A stretch of 12,356 nt of DNA, from contig CAMXNV010000046.1 of the NCBI GenBank assembly GCA_947245315.1, positions 1 to 12,356 on the forward strand, written 5' to 3'. Shown in pieces: positions 1 through 5,378 of the stretch (the first letter of the stretch is position 1; each line of letters starts with the position of its first letter). The notes beneath the pieces were generated by a model. That model had not been told where the DNA came from and made no database searches. It saw nothing but the letters and a program-made list of their open reading frames with translations. The DNA is from an uncultured Oscillibacter sp. (lineage in GTDB: Bacteria; Bacillota; Clostridia; Oscillospirales; Oscillospiraceae). Position numbers and translations under genes: made by a program.

Positions 1-62
1 GCGCCCCCGTTTTCTCTCTTCCACCGTGCACGGCGCATTCTCTCTTTTCGCAAAACAAGGGC

Positions 63-163
63 CCCCGCCGCAACCCAGCGAAGCAGTTGCGGTGGGGAGA
101 GGAGGAAGGAATGGAGCGGGTGGAGTCGTCGCCGCAGGCGGCGACGTAGCGGAGCGGAATTTC
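63..163. repeat. Palindromic intergenic repeat, copy 1 (AGCGRAGC-loop family)
   Basis: Two hairpins lie in a stretch with no credible gene. The first pairs 63-74 with 86-97 (12 bp with a G-T wobble) around a loop holding AGCGAAGC. The second pairs 128-135 with 138-145 (GTCGCCGC/GCGGCGAC). They are followed by AGCGGAGCGGAATTTC at 148-163. The same architecture (stem with an AGCGGAGC loop, a second hairpin, GGAGCGG, then GAATTTC) recurs at 8776-8879, so I treat them as one dispersed family. The rest of 1-275 has only a short palindrome, GGTGCATTGCACC at 180-192, and no gene that I can support. Confidence 0.6.
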
Positions 164-275
164 TTCCGACGAAATGGGGGGTGCATTGCACCAGCCATCG
201 CTGACCACCAATCCCCCCCCGCCCGCAAGGGCGAGCACCTGCCCCCTCCCCTGCCAAAGGGAGCAAAAACCCCTC

Positions 276-304
276 TTGCAATTTCCTTTTGGTGGCGCTA
301 TAAT
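276..304 (+). promoter_or_regulatory. Sigma-A type promoter for the ATP-grasp gene
   Basis: TTGCAA at 276-281 and a perfect TATAAT at 299-304 are separated by 17 bases. Transcription would begin near 311, giving a leader of about 36 bases that contains AAAGGAGG at 331-338, eight bases before the ATG at 347. Confidence 0.85.
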
Positions 305-346
305 TTAAAGCGCTAAATCGCCCCTACTAAAAAGGAGGAACCCCTC

Positions 347-1546
347 ATGAACTTCGTCTTCATCTCTCCCAACTTCCCCGAGGCCTATCGCTGGTTCTGC
401 ATCCGCCTGCGGGAGAACGGCGTCAACGTCCTGGGTGTGGGAGACGCCCCCTATGAATTTCTCCACCCGGACCTCAAACGCGCCCTGTCCGAATACTACC
501 GGGTGGACAGCCTGGAGAACTACGACCAGGTCCTTCGCGCCCTGGGCTACTTCACCGGCCAGTATGGCAAAATCGACTGGGTGGAGAGCAACAACGAGTA
601 CTGGCTGGAACTGGACGCCCAGCTCCGGACCGACTTTAACATCACCACGGGACTCAAGTCCCACGAAATCGAGAAATACAAGAGCAAGCTGGCCATGAAG
701 GAGTACTACCGGAAGGCCGGGCTTCCCTGCGCCCGGTGCGCCCCCGTCACGGACCTGGAGGCCGGACTGGACTTCGCCCGCCAGGTGGGCTACCCCATCA
801 TCGTCAAGCCCGACAACGGCGTGGGGGCCATCGCCACCTGGAAGCTCCAGAGCAACGAGGATATGATCTCCTTCTTCCAGGACCCCCCGCCGGTGCAGTA
901 CCTGATGGAGGAGTTCGTCTCCGGCTCCGTCACCACCTATGACGGCGTGTGCAACTCCCGGGGCGAGGTTCTCTTCGCCGCCAGCCATATCACCCGGAAC
1001 TCCATCATGGACATGGTCAACGAGGGCGTGCCTACTTACTACTATGTAGACAAGGAGGTCCCCGCCGACGTGGAGGCCGCGGGCCGGGCCACCCTGAAGG
1101 CCTTCGGCGCCTCCAGCCGCTTCTTCCATCTGGAGTTCTTCCGCCTCACCGCCTCCAAGCCGGGCCTGGGCCGGGTGGGGGACATCGTGGCCCTGGAGGT
1201 CAACATGCGCCCCGCCGGGGGCTTCACCCCCGACATGCTCAACTTCGGCCAGAGCGTGGACGTCTATCAGATCTGGGCGGACATGGTGGCCTTTGACGAG
1301 CTCCGCCACACCTACGACGGTCCCCACAGCTACTGCGTCTACGCCGGACGGCGGGACGAGAACCGCTATGTCCTCTCCCTCCCCCAGCTGGAGGCCCGCT
1401 GCGGCCAGCACGCCCGGCTCTTCACCCGGATGCCCGACGCTCTGGCGGGCACTATGGGCAACCAGGTGGCCATCGCCTGCTTCGACACCGTGGAGGAGGT
1501 GGACGCTTTCGTCCAGTCCGCCTTCCAGTTGGATGAAGAGGCCTGA
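347..1546 (+). CDS. ATP-grasp domain protein (carboxylate-amine ligase-like, substrate unknown)
   Basis: This 399-residue protein has the ATP-grasp fold, in which ATP activates a carboxylate as an acyl-phosphate for ligation to an amine or thiol. An N-terminal pre-ATP-grasp region (about 1-105) resembles those of carbamoyl-phosphate synthase-like and biotin carboxylase-like enzymes. The ATP-binding part follows, with a nucleotide-contacting lysine in VKPDNG (K154), a hinge at MEEF (187-190), HLEF (261-264), and the metal-binding run EVNMRPAGG (284-292). The C-terminal 100 residues are a further small domain. The start is fixed by AAAGGAGG eight bases upstream and a consensus promoter. The gene stands alone, with its own promoter and terminator, so the neighbourhood gives no hint of substrate. 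The family assignment is firm. I cannot name the reaction, and a peptide or amino-acid ligase is only the default guess. Confidence 0.85.
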   Translation: MNFVFISPNFPEAYRWFCIRLRENGVNVLGVGDAPYEFLHPDLKRALSEYYRVDSLENYDQVLRALGYFTGQYGKIDWVESNNEYWLELDAQLRTDFNITTGLKSHEIEKYKSKLAMKEYYRKAGLPCARCAPVTDLEAGLDFARQVGYPIIVKPDNGVGAIATWKLQSNEDMISFFQDPPPVQYLMEEFVSGSVTTYDGVCNSRGEVLFAASHITRNSIMDMVNEGVPTYYYVDKEVPADVEAAGRATLKAFGASSRFFHLEFFRLTASKPGLGRVGDIVALEVNMRPAGGFTPDMLNFGQSVDVYQIWADMVAFDELRHTYDGPHSYCVYAGRRDENRYVLSLPQLEARCGQHARLFTRMPDALAGTMGNQVAIACFDTVEEVDAFVQSAFQLDEEA

Positions 1547-1556
1547 TATTCAAAAC

Positions 1557-1600
1557 GTTTCCCGCTCGGAAAGAAATTTTTTCCGGGCGGGAACTTTTTT
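1557..1600 (+). terminator. Rho-independent terminator after the ATP-grasp gene
   Basis: A long stem pairs 1557-1572 (GTTTCCCGCTCGGAAA) with 1579-1594 (TTTTCCGGGCGGGAAC), with one bulged T and one wobble. It is followed by six T residues at 1595-1600, and lies 10 bases past the stop codon. Confidence 0.85.
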
Positions 1601-1673
1601 GTCTCCCCTGCCGTCCAATCATCGGAAGCAATCCCGCAAGTCCGAAAAACCGATTGAATGACAAGGAGATACG

Positions 1674-2342
1674 ATGAATATGAAGAAGAGACTGTTTACC
1701 CTGGCGCTGGCCCTGGTCCTCGCCCTGTCCCTGGCCGCCTGCGGCGGGCGGAGCGACGCCCCGGCGGACGATTCCACTCCCCCTCAAACCGAGGCCCCCG
1801 AGGTTCCCGAGACCCCCGAGGGCGAAACGCCCACGGCTCCCGCTCCTGAGGCCCCCGAGGACCAGGAGCCCGAGGTCCCCGCTCCCGGGGATGGTGAAAA
1901 CACGGCCCCCGAGGGCGGCGAGGCCCAGATCGACCTCACCAGCTTCTACAACACCCTCCGGGAGGAGAATACATGGCCGGAGCTGATGGACCTGGCGGAC
2001 GAGTCCATGGCGGAGCTGCTGGAGAGCTATTACCCCGGCCTGTCGGAGATTCCCACCAAGCAGCGGGGGGTCTACATTGCCGCCATCTCCGCCGCCGTGG
2101 GCGAGATCGCTCTGGTGGAGGTAGAGGACGCCGGAGACGTCCAGGCCGTGAAGGATATCTTCCAGGCCCGGATTGACTACCAGGTGGGAGACGACAGCAA
2201 CCCCGGCGGGGCCTGGTATCCCGAGACCATTGAGGGCTGGAAAACCAAGTCCCATATTGTCAGCAGCGGGAATTATGTCATGCTGGCAGTGGGGGACAGC
2301 GCCGCCGCCGCGGTGGAGCGCTTTGAGGGGCTCTTTGCGTAA
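1674..2342 (+). CDS. DUF4358-type lipoprotein with a Pro/Glu-rich linker
   Basis: This 222-residue exported lipoprotein starts with a basic end (MNMKKR) and a hydrophobic stretch (7-20). A lipobox LAAC puts the lipidated cysteine at residue 23. Residues 24-83 form a low-complexity linker rich in Pro, Glu, Thr and Ala (repeated APE/PETPE), likely a flexible spacer through the wall. Residues 85-222 form a compact domain resembling DUF4358, common in gut Clostridia lipoproteins and of unknown function; markers include the YYPGLSEIP run (119-127) and a closing segment with YVMLAVGDSA. AAGGAG at 1663-1668, five bases before ATG 1674, supports this start; an in-frame ATG at 1680 is possible. Export and lipidation are well supported. 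The domain name is from memory of the family pattern. Confidence 0.8.
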   Translation: MNMKKRLFTLALALVLALSLAACGGRSDAPADDSTPPQTEAPEVPETPEGETPTAPAPEAPEDQEPEVPAPGDGENTAPEGGEAQIDLTSFYNTLREENTWPELMDLADESMAELLESYYPGLSEIPTKQRGVYIAAISAAVGEIALVEVEDAGDVQAVKDIFQARIDYQVGDDSNPGGAWYPETIEGWKTKSHIVSSGNYVMLAVGDSAAAAVERFEGLFA

Positions 2343-2359
2343 GGCGTGAATAGAAGAAG

Positions 2360-2388
2360 CCACCGGCTGAGCCGGTGGTTTTCTTTTT
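2360..2388 (+). terminator. Rho-independent terminator after the lipoprotein gene
   Basis: A perfect 8-bp stem, CCACCGGC (2360-2367) and GCCGGTGG (2371-2378), closes a TGA loop and is followed by TTTTCTTTTT. Confidence 0.93.
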
Positions 2389-2427
2389 GTATATAGGGGA
2401 GGTCTTAGTCGTGGGTTCTGCGGGGGG

Positions 2428-2770
2428 ACGCCCTCTCAGTCAGCCTCCGGCTGACAGCTCCCCCGGAGGGGGAGCCAAGAGACGAAGAAAAAGCCTCCCT
2501 CTTTGAGGGAGGTGGCACGGCGTAGCCGTGACGGGGGGAGTTAATCAAGTATTTGTTACCTTGCGGGGGAACTCCCTCAGTCACCGCCTCCGGCGGCGAC
2601 AGCTCCCTCAAAGAGGGAGCCAAAAGAACGCGGCGTTTTTGCTTGCCTCCCCCTCTGGGGGAGGTGGCGCGGCGTAGCCGTGACGGAGAGGGCTTTACGG
2701 AGCAGGTCCTACGAGGAAACGCCCTCTCAGTCAGCCTCCGGCTGACAGCTCCCCCGGAGGGGGAGCCAAG
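2428..2770. repeat. Cluster of five inverted, REP-like palindromic repeat units
   Basis: No gene lies between the lipoprotein terminator and 2786. Instead there are five related units of about 45-50 bp: 2430-2476, 2493-2541, 2571-2621, 2645-2692 and 2721-2767. Units 1, 3 and 5 read CTCAGTCA...CTCC...GACAGCTCCC, and units 2 and 4 are the reverse orientation (GGAGGTGGC...GGCGTAGCCGTGACGG). Units 2/3 and 4/5 therefore form two large inverted pairs, and unit 1 lacks its partner. Units 1 and 5 are identical over 52 bases (2428-2479 and 2719-2770). The terminal stems covary between pairs (CCTCCCTCTTTGAGGGAGG in one, CCTCCCCCTCTGGGGGAGG in the other). Similar arrays are common in intergenic regions of gut Clostridia. 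Confidence 0.85.
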
Positions 2771-2785
2771 GGGAGTAGTCCCCCT

Positions 2786-3193
2786 TTAGGCGGCCCTCCT
2801 GGCCCGTTTCACGGCCTCCTGCCAGCTCCACACGCTCAGGCAGACAAACGCCCCCAGATGTAGCGCCACATTGGGCAGCGTGAAATTATAGGCGTTCGAC
2901 GCCTCCCCGAACTCCAGCAGGAAACGGCACCCCAACCCTCCGCAGGCCAGCAGGGCCGAGAGAAGGGCGATGACGCTCCAATGCCGCTCCGGGAGCAGCT
3001 CCGCCAGGATGCCCCCGGCGAACATCCCGTACCCAAGCCCCAGGGCGAGGTAGAGCAGCGTGATGGAACGCGGCCACTCCTTGGTCAGGTTATACACGGG
3101 GAAGCCGCAGCAGTTCAACAGGACAATCAGGCCAAACGCCAGCGCCCACTGCCAAGCCTTATAGGTCCTCGGGCTCTTCCGCGTGTGCTTCAT
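2786..3193 (-). CDS. Four-helix integral membrane protein of unknown function
   Basis: This 135-residue protein has a basic N-terminus (MKHTRKSPRTYK) and four predicted membrane helices at about 14-33, 44-68, 72-95 and 104-124. The second is Gly-rich (LGLGYGMFAGGILAELL), and the protein ends in a basic tail (KRARRAA). I chose ATG 3193 because AGAGGAGG lies about eight bases upstream and a promoter lies just beyond; a longer reading from 3253 would start inside the -35 box. I do not recognise a family. The topology could suit a small transporter subunit or an uncharacterised membrane domain, but no functional residue points to a role. It diverges from the PilZ gene and is transcribed toward the repeat cluster, with its stop 16 bases from the last repeat unit. 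Confidence 0.75.
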   Translation of the reverse strand: MKHTRKSPRTYKAWQWALAFGLIVLLNCCGFPVYNLTKEWPRSITLLYLALGLGYGMFAGGILAELLPERHWSVIALLSALLACGGLGCRFLLEFGEASNAYNFTLPNVALHLGAFVCLSVWSWQEAVKRARRAA

Positions 3194-3224
3194 GGGTAAC
3201 CCCTCCTCTGTTTGCCTTTTTCCC

Positions 3225-3253
3225 AGTCTAGCACCTTTGGAATAAAAAGGCAA
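3225..3253 (-). promoter_or_regulatory. Promoter of the four-helix membrane protein gene
   Basis: On the minus strand, TTGCCT (3248-3253) and TAGACT (3225-3230) are 17 bases apart, with TGC directly before the -10 (extended -10). The leader would be about 25 bases and contains the AGAGGAGG ribosome binding site. Confidence 0.75.
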
Positions 3254-3314
3254 GGGGCGCTTCTTAGGGGGGCCCTGTCGCGTATTTTATGATGCTTGAT
3301 GATTCCCTAGTATC

Positions 3315-3396
3315 GTGTAGGGGCGATTATCAATCGCCCGTCCTCCGGGAGGTCCGGCATTTGAAGAGGACGGGCGGCTGATAGCCGCCCCTACAC
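3315..3396. repeat. Inverted hairpin pair, TGTAGGGGCG family
   Basis: Two 31-bp arms, 3315-3345 and 3366-3396, are inverted copies of each other with 27 of 31 positions matching. Each arm is itself a hairpin: GGGCGATT/AATCGCCC in the left arm, GGGCGGCT/AGCCGCCC in the right arm. The four differences between arms form two compensating base-pair changes. A third copy with another stem is at 5011-5037. Confidence 0.85.
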
Positions 3397-3432
3397 CCCT
3401 CCTCCCGGAACCCCGGAGCTCCCGGAAAACGG

Positions 3433-3505
3433 GAGGGGACAGAGCCCCTCCCCTACACGGCGTTCTACCGATAGAAAAAATGTAGGCAAGGGGCTCTGTC
3501 CCCTT
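3433..3505. repeat. Inverted repeat around a TTCTACCGATAGAA core
   Basis: Arms 3433-3457 and 3481-3505 match at 22 of 25 positions when one is reverse-complemented (GGGGACAGAGCCCCT shared). They flank the near-palindrome TTCTACCGATAGAA at 3464-3477. The same core, as TTCTATCGATAGAA or TTCTATTGATAGAA, recurs at 3578-3591 and 5102-5115. Confidence 0.8.
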
Positions 3506-3532
3506 CCGCCCCCACGGGACTGCCAGGCTTCC

Positions 3533-3594
3533 GGGGGAATGGCCCGGTCTGGGGACCGGGCCCCATGGGGCCCGGCTTTCTATCGATAGAACAC
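3533..3594. repeat. GGCC-hairpin repeat unit ending in TTCTATCGATAGAA
   Basis: This unit carries a perfect 9-bp hairpin, GGCCCGGTC (3541-3549) and GACCGGGCC (3554-3562), then GGGCCC-rich sequence, then the palindrome TTCTATCGATAGAA (3578-3591). An inverted copy is at 5101-5163, with the same hairpin and similar flanks (ATTCCCC on the hairpin side). Confidence 0.8.
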
Positions 3595-3625
3595 TCCCCC
3601 AACCCTCCCCCCGGCAAACTGGCAC

Positions 3626-3654
3626 TTGCCAACCCGGGGGGCTTGGGCTATAAT
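3626..3654 (+). promoter_or_regulatory. Promoter of the PilZ gene
   Basis: TTGCCA (3626-3631) and a perfect TATAAT (3649-3654) are 17 bases apart. Transcription would begin near 3661, which rules out the upstream ATG at 3565 as the start of the next gene. Confidence 0.85.
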
Positions 3655-3690
3655 GGTGCTACCAAATCACCGAAACAGGAGAGGATCAGG

Positions 3691-4392
3691 TTGGGTTTAC
3701 TGGATTTCTTCAAGACAAAAAAAGAGCCCCCCAAGGTGGTGGAACCCCCTAAGGACGACTCGATGGACCCCGCGTTCTACTCCCACATGCGGGTGGAGGT
3801 CACCACCCCCGACGGGCAGCTGCTCTTTGTGGCCAAGCTCATGTACCCCCGGGGAACCACCGCGGAGCTCCACCAATACTCCGAGAACGACGCCCCCCAG
3901 GAGGAGGACGCCGAGCCCCGCCGGGTCTGCATCCGGGGCTACCATGACCGGGAGCGGAAGGCCGTCTACATGGAGGGCGTCATCACCCCCAAGCCCAAGC
4001 ACGTCTGGCTGGTGGAGGAGCTGTCCATCGCCCGCCTGGGGAACGACCGGGCCTTCTTCCGCCTGGACATGAACATAGACGCCACCGCTACCACCTTCAG
4101 CGGCCCCAAGGCCGGGGAGCGCCCCTGCAAGCTGGTGAACATCAGCGTGGGCGGGGCCTGCATCGCCTCGGAGTACCACTACCAGGAGGACGACAAGTTC
4201 CTCCTCACCGTCCGGCTGCTGGAGGACCGGGAAACCTCCGTCATGTTCTGCCAGGTCCTCCGGATCTTCGACCGGGGCGAGGGCCGGTTTGAGTACGGCT
4301 GCCGCTTCCTGGAGCTCACCGAGGCCGACCAGGAGAAGATCACCCAGAACATCTTCGCCGCCCAGCGGAAAACCCGGGGCAGCTCCCGGTAA
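3691..4392 (+). CDS. PilZ-domain protein, probable c-di-GMP-binding flagellar brake (YcgR-like)
   Basis: This 233-residue cytoplasmic protein starts at TTG 3691. The promoter at 3626-3654 and AGGAG at 3677-3681 exclude an earlier start, and the N-terminus then reads MGLLDFFK. Residues 28-108 look like a YcgR-type N-terminal beta domain. The PilZ domain covers about 115-220, with the c-di-GMP motif RxxxR as RAFFR (R120, R124) and the second motif NxSxxG as NISVGG (N150, S152, G155). YGCRFLEL at 202-209 matches the strand after the binding loop. Both nucleotide-binding motifs are intact, so c-di-GMP binding is a strong prediction. YcgR proteins slow flagellar motors, and related PilZ proteins control exopolysaccharide. 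No flagellar or cyclase gene is in the window, so the target is open. The gene is monocistronic and converges on spoVAC. Confidence 0.88.
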   Translation: MGLLDFFKTKKEPPKVVEPPKDDSMDPAFYSHMRVEVTTPDGQLLFVAKLMYPRGTTAELHQYSENDAPQEEDAEPRRVCIRGYHDRERKAVYMEGVITPKPKHVWLVEELSIARLGNDRAFFRLDMNIDATATTFSGPKAGERPCKLVNISVGGACIASEYHYQEDDKFLLTVRLLEDRETSVMFCQVLRIFDRGEGRFEYGCRFLELTEADQEKITQNIFAAQRKTRGSSR

Positions 4393-4414
4393 CCGTTCCA
4401 CAGGTTCAAACAGC

Positions 4415-4454
4415 GGGCTCCGCCGGAGGGAATACCTCACCCCCGGCGGAGCCC
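4415..4454. terminator. Shared hairpin between convergent PilZ and spoVAC genes
   Basis: A perfect 12-bp stem, GGGCTCCGCCGG (4415-4426) and CCGGCGGAGCCC (4443-4454), with a 16-base loop lies 22 bases after the PilZ stop and 19 bases past the spoVAC stop. T tracts are weak on both sides (CTTTGCG; TGTTTG on the minus strand), so it may be a bidirectional but imperfect terminator. Confidence 0.65.
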
Positions 4455-4473
4455 CTTTGCGCAAACCGGCGGC

Positions 4474-4914
4474 TCAGAATTTGAAGAGCTTCAGCACGAT
4501 GCCGTACAGCACGCTGGCCACGGTGCCGAAGACGATCACCGGCCCCGCCACGGTGAACATCTTCGCCGCCATGCCGGTGATGAAGCCCTCGCTCTTGAAG
4601 TCGATGGCCGGGGACACCACGGCGTTGGCAAAGCCCGTGATGGGCACCAGGGTCCCCGCGCCGCCGTAGCGGGCGATCTTGCTGTAGAGATTCAGCCCCG
4701 TCAACAGGGCAGAGAGAAAGACCAGGGTGCAGGAGGTGGCGGTGCCCGCCTCCTCCTTGTTCAGCCCCGTGGCCGCCCAGCCGTTTTGAATCAGCTGGCC
4801 CAGCACGCAGATGGCCCCGCCGATGACAAAGGCCAGGACTACGTCCTTGAGAATGGGGGATTTCTTCGCCTTCTGCTTCACGTAGGCCTGGTACTCCTTG
4901 GGTGACATGTCCAT
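4474..4914 (-). CDS. spoVAC: Stage V sporulation protein AC (SpoVAC), spore DPA channel subunit
   Basis: This 146-residue membrane protein matches SpoVAC. Markers are AFVIGGAICVLGQ (28-40), TLVFLSALLTG (63-73), YGGAGTLVPITGFANAVVSPA (83-103) and FKSEGFITGMAAKMF (106-120), ending in a last hydrophobic helix. SpoVA proteins move calcium-dipicolinate into the forespore during sporulation and out at germination; SpoVAC of Bacillus also acts as a mechanosensitive channel. I chose ATG 4914 because AGAGGA lies eight bases upstream; ATG 4908 is possible. In Bacillus and Clostridium the gene normally sits with spoVAD and spoVAE, but here the next gene downstream converges on it, so it is alone. SpoVAEB is a homologue and the main alternative, but the length and the KSEGF segment favour SpoVAC. 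Confidence 0.92.
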   Translation of the reverse strand: MDMSPKEYQAYVKQKAKKSPILKDVVLAFVIGGAICVLGQLIQNGWAATGLNKEEAGTATSCTLVFLSALLTGLNLYSKIARYGGAGTLVPITGFANAVVSPAIDFKSEGFITGMAAKMFTVAGPVIVFGTVASVLYGIVLKLFKF

Positions 4915-4949
4915 GGAAAACGTCCTCTTTTCGTGTTGGATTTCCTGGA

Positions 4950-4978
4950 TAGTGTTGCCTCCCGGGGCGAAAATATTC
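4950..4978 (-). promoter_or_regulatory. Candidate forespore (sigma-G-like) promoter for spoVAC
   Basis: On the minus strand, GAATA (complement of 4974-4978) and AACACTA (complement of 4950-4956) are 17 bases apart. Sigma-G promoters have GMATR, 17-18 bases, then CATWHTA; the -35 fits fully and the -10 fits at five of seven positions. The leader would be about 29 bases. Sigma-G control of spoVA genes is established in Bacillus; its use here is inference. Confidence 0.45.
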
Positions 4979-5010
4979 CTCCGGGAATGTCCCAATCGGA
5001 GATTGCATCC

Positions 5011-5037
5011 TGTAGGGGCGGACCTATGTGTCCGCCC
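5011..5037. repeat. Third hairpin of the TGTAGGGGCG family
   Basis: TGTAGGGGCG is followed by a hairpin, GGGCGGAC (5016-5023) with GTCCGCCC (5030-5037). The lead-in is shared with both arms at 3315-3396, but the inner stem pairs differ and are again complementary. Confidence 0.7.
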
Positions 5038-5059
5038 TTCTATAGGAAGTGCCGGGATT

Positions 5060-5163
5060 CCGGGAGAAATGGCCTGACCAGGGGTCAGGCCCCACAGGGT
5101 GTTCTATTGATAGAAGGGCAACCCCTGTGGGGCCCGGTCCCCAGACCGGGCCATTCCCCGGAA
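5060..5163. repeat. Double GGCC-hairpin repeat around TTCTATTGATAGAA
   Basis: Two inverted units flank the core TTCTATTGATAGAA (5102-5115). The left unit has the hairpin GGCCTGACC/GGTCAGGCC (5071-5079, 5083-5091). The right unit has GGCCCGGTC/GACCGGGCC (5131-5139, 5144-5152). Flanking CCCCACAGGG and CCCTGTGGGG are reverse complements. The right unit is an inverted copy of 3533-3594. Confidence 0.8.
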
Positions 5164-5240
5164 CCATGGCAATCTCAGAGGAGCGGGAGGGGAAGTGCCC
5201 TGGCTCCGGGAGAAAGGCGGACGCCCCCATCCCTCCGGTA

Positions 5241-5269
5241 TTGAATCCGCCAAGGGCTTGTGGTAGGAT
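5241..5269 (+). promoter_or_regulatory. Promoter of the leader ORF-hemW operon
   Basis: TTGAAT (5241-5246) and TAGGAT (5264-5269) are 17 bases apart, with TGG directly before the -10 (extended -10). Transcription would begin near 5276, about 25 bases before the ATG at 5301. Confidence 0.7.
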
Positions 5270-5300
5270 AGGAGCAGTCAAACACAAGGGAGGTTCCCCC

Positions 5301-5378
5301 ATGGAATTAAAAAATCCCCTGCCGGTCCTGTCCCGCGCGGGCCGGTCCTCGGGCGTCCGGGGGTGGGCGGGATGCTGA
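5301..5378 (+). CDS. 25-residue leader ORF overlapping the hemW start
   Basis: ATG 5301 is preceded by AGGGAGG (5287-5293) at a seven-base spacing, the best ribosome binding site in this operon, just downstream of the promoter. The peptide starts MELKNPLPVLSRAG, is rich in Arg, Gly and Ser, and ends at TGA 5376-5378. That stop lies inside the first codons of hemW (ATGCTGA), so the two overlap by seven bases. hemW itself has only a weak GGGTGGGCGGG before its ATG, which suggests translation of hemW depends on ribosomes finishing the leader. I do not recognise the peptide. It could work only as a translational coupler, or carry regulatory information; no obvious codon run for one amino acid is present. 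Confidence 0.55.
   Translation: MELKNPLPVLSRAGRSSGVRGWAGC

Noticed and set aside
26..316. 96-codon frame at the left edge
   Set aside because: It overlaps the palindromic repeat and the promoter of the ATP-grasp gene; no ribosome binding site or family resemblance.
305..1411. Long open frame on the minus strand (368 codons) opposite the ATP-grasp gene
   Set aside because: It is the mirror of a GC-biased gene. The plus frame has family motifs, promoter and ribosome binding site; the minus frame is low complexity (Gly, Val, Leu, His).
2428..2770. CRISPR array
   Set aside because: Units alternate in orientation, vary in sequence and are not separated by unique spacers of constant length.
3697..4464. 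Minus-strand frame of 255 codons opposite the PilZ gene
   Set aside because: It crosses the terminator hairpin at 4415-4454 and covers PilZ motifs; composition is typical of an antisense shadow.
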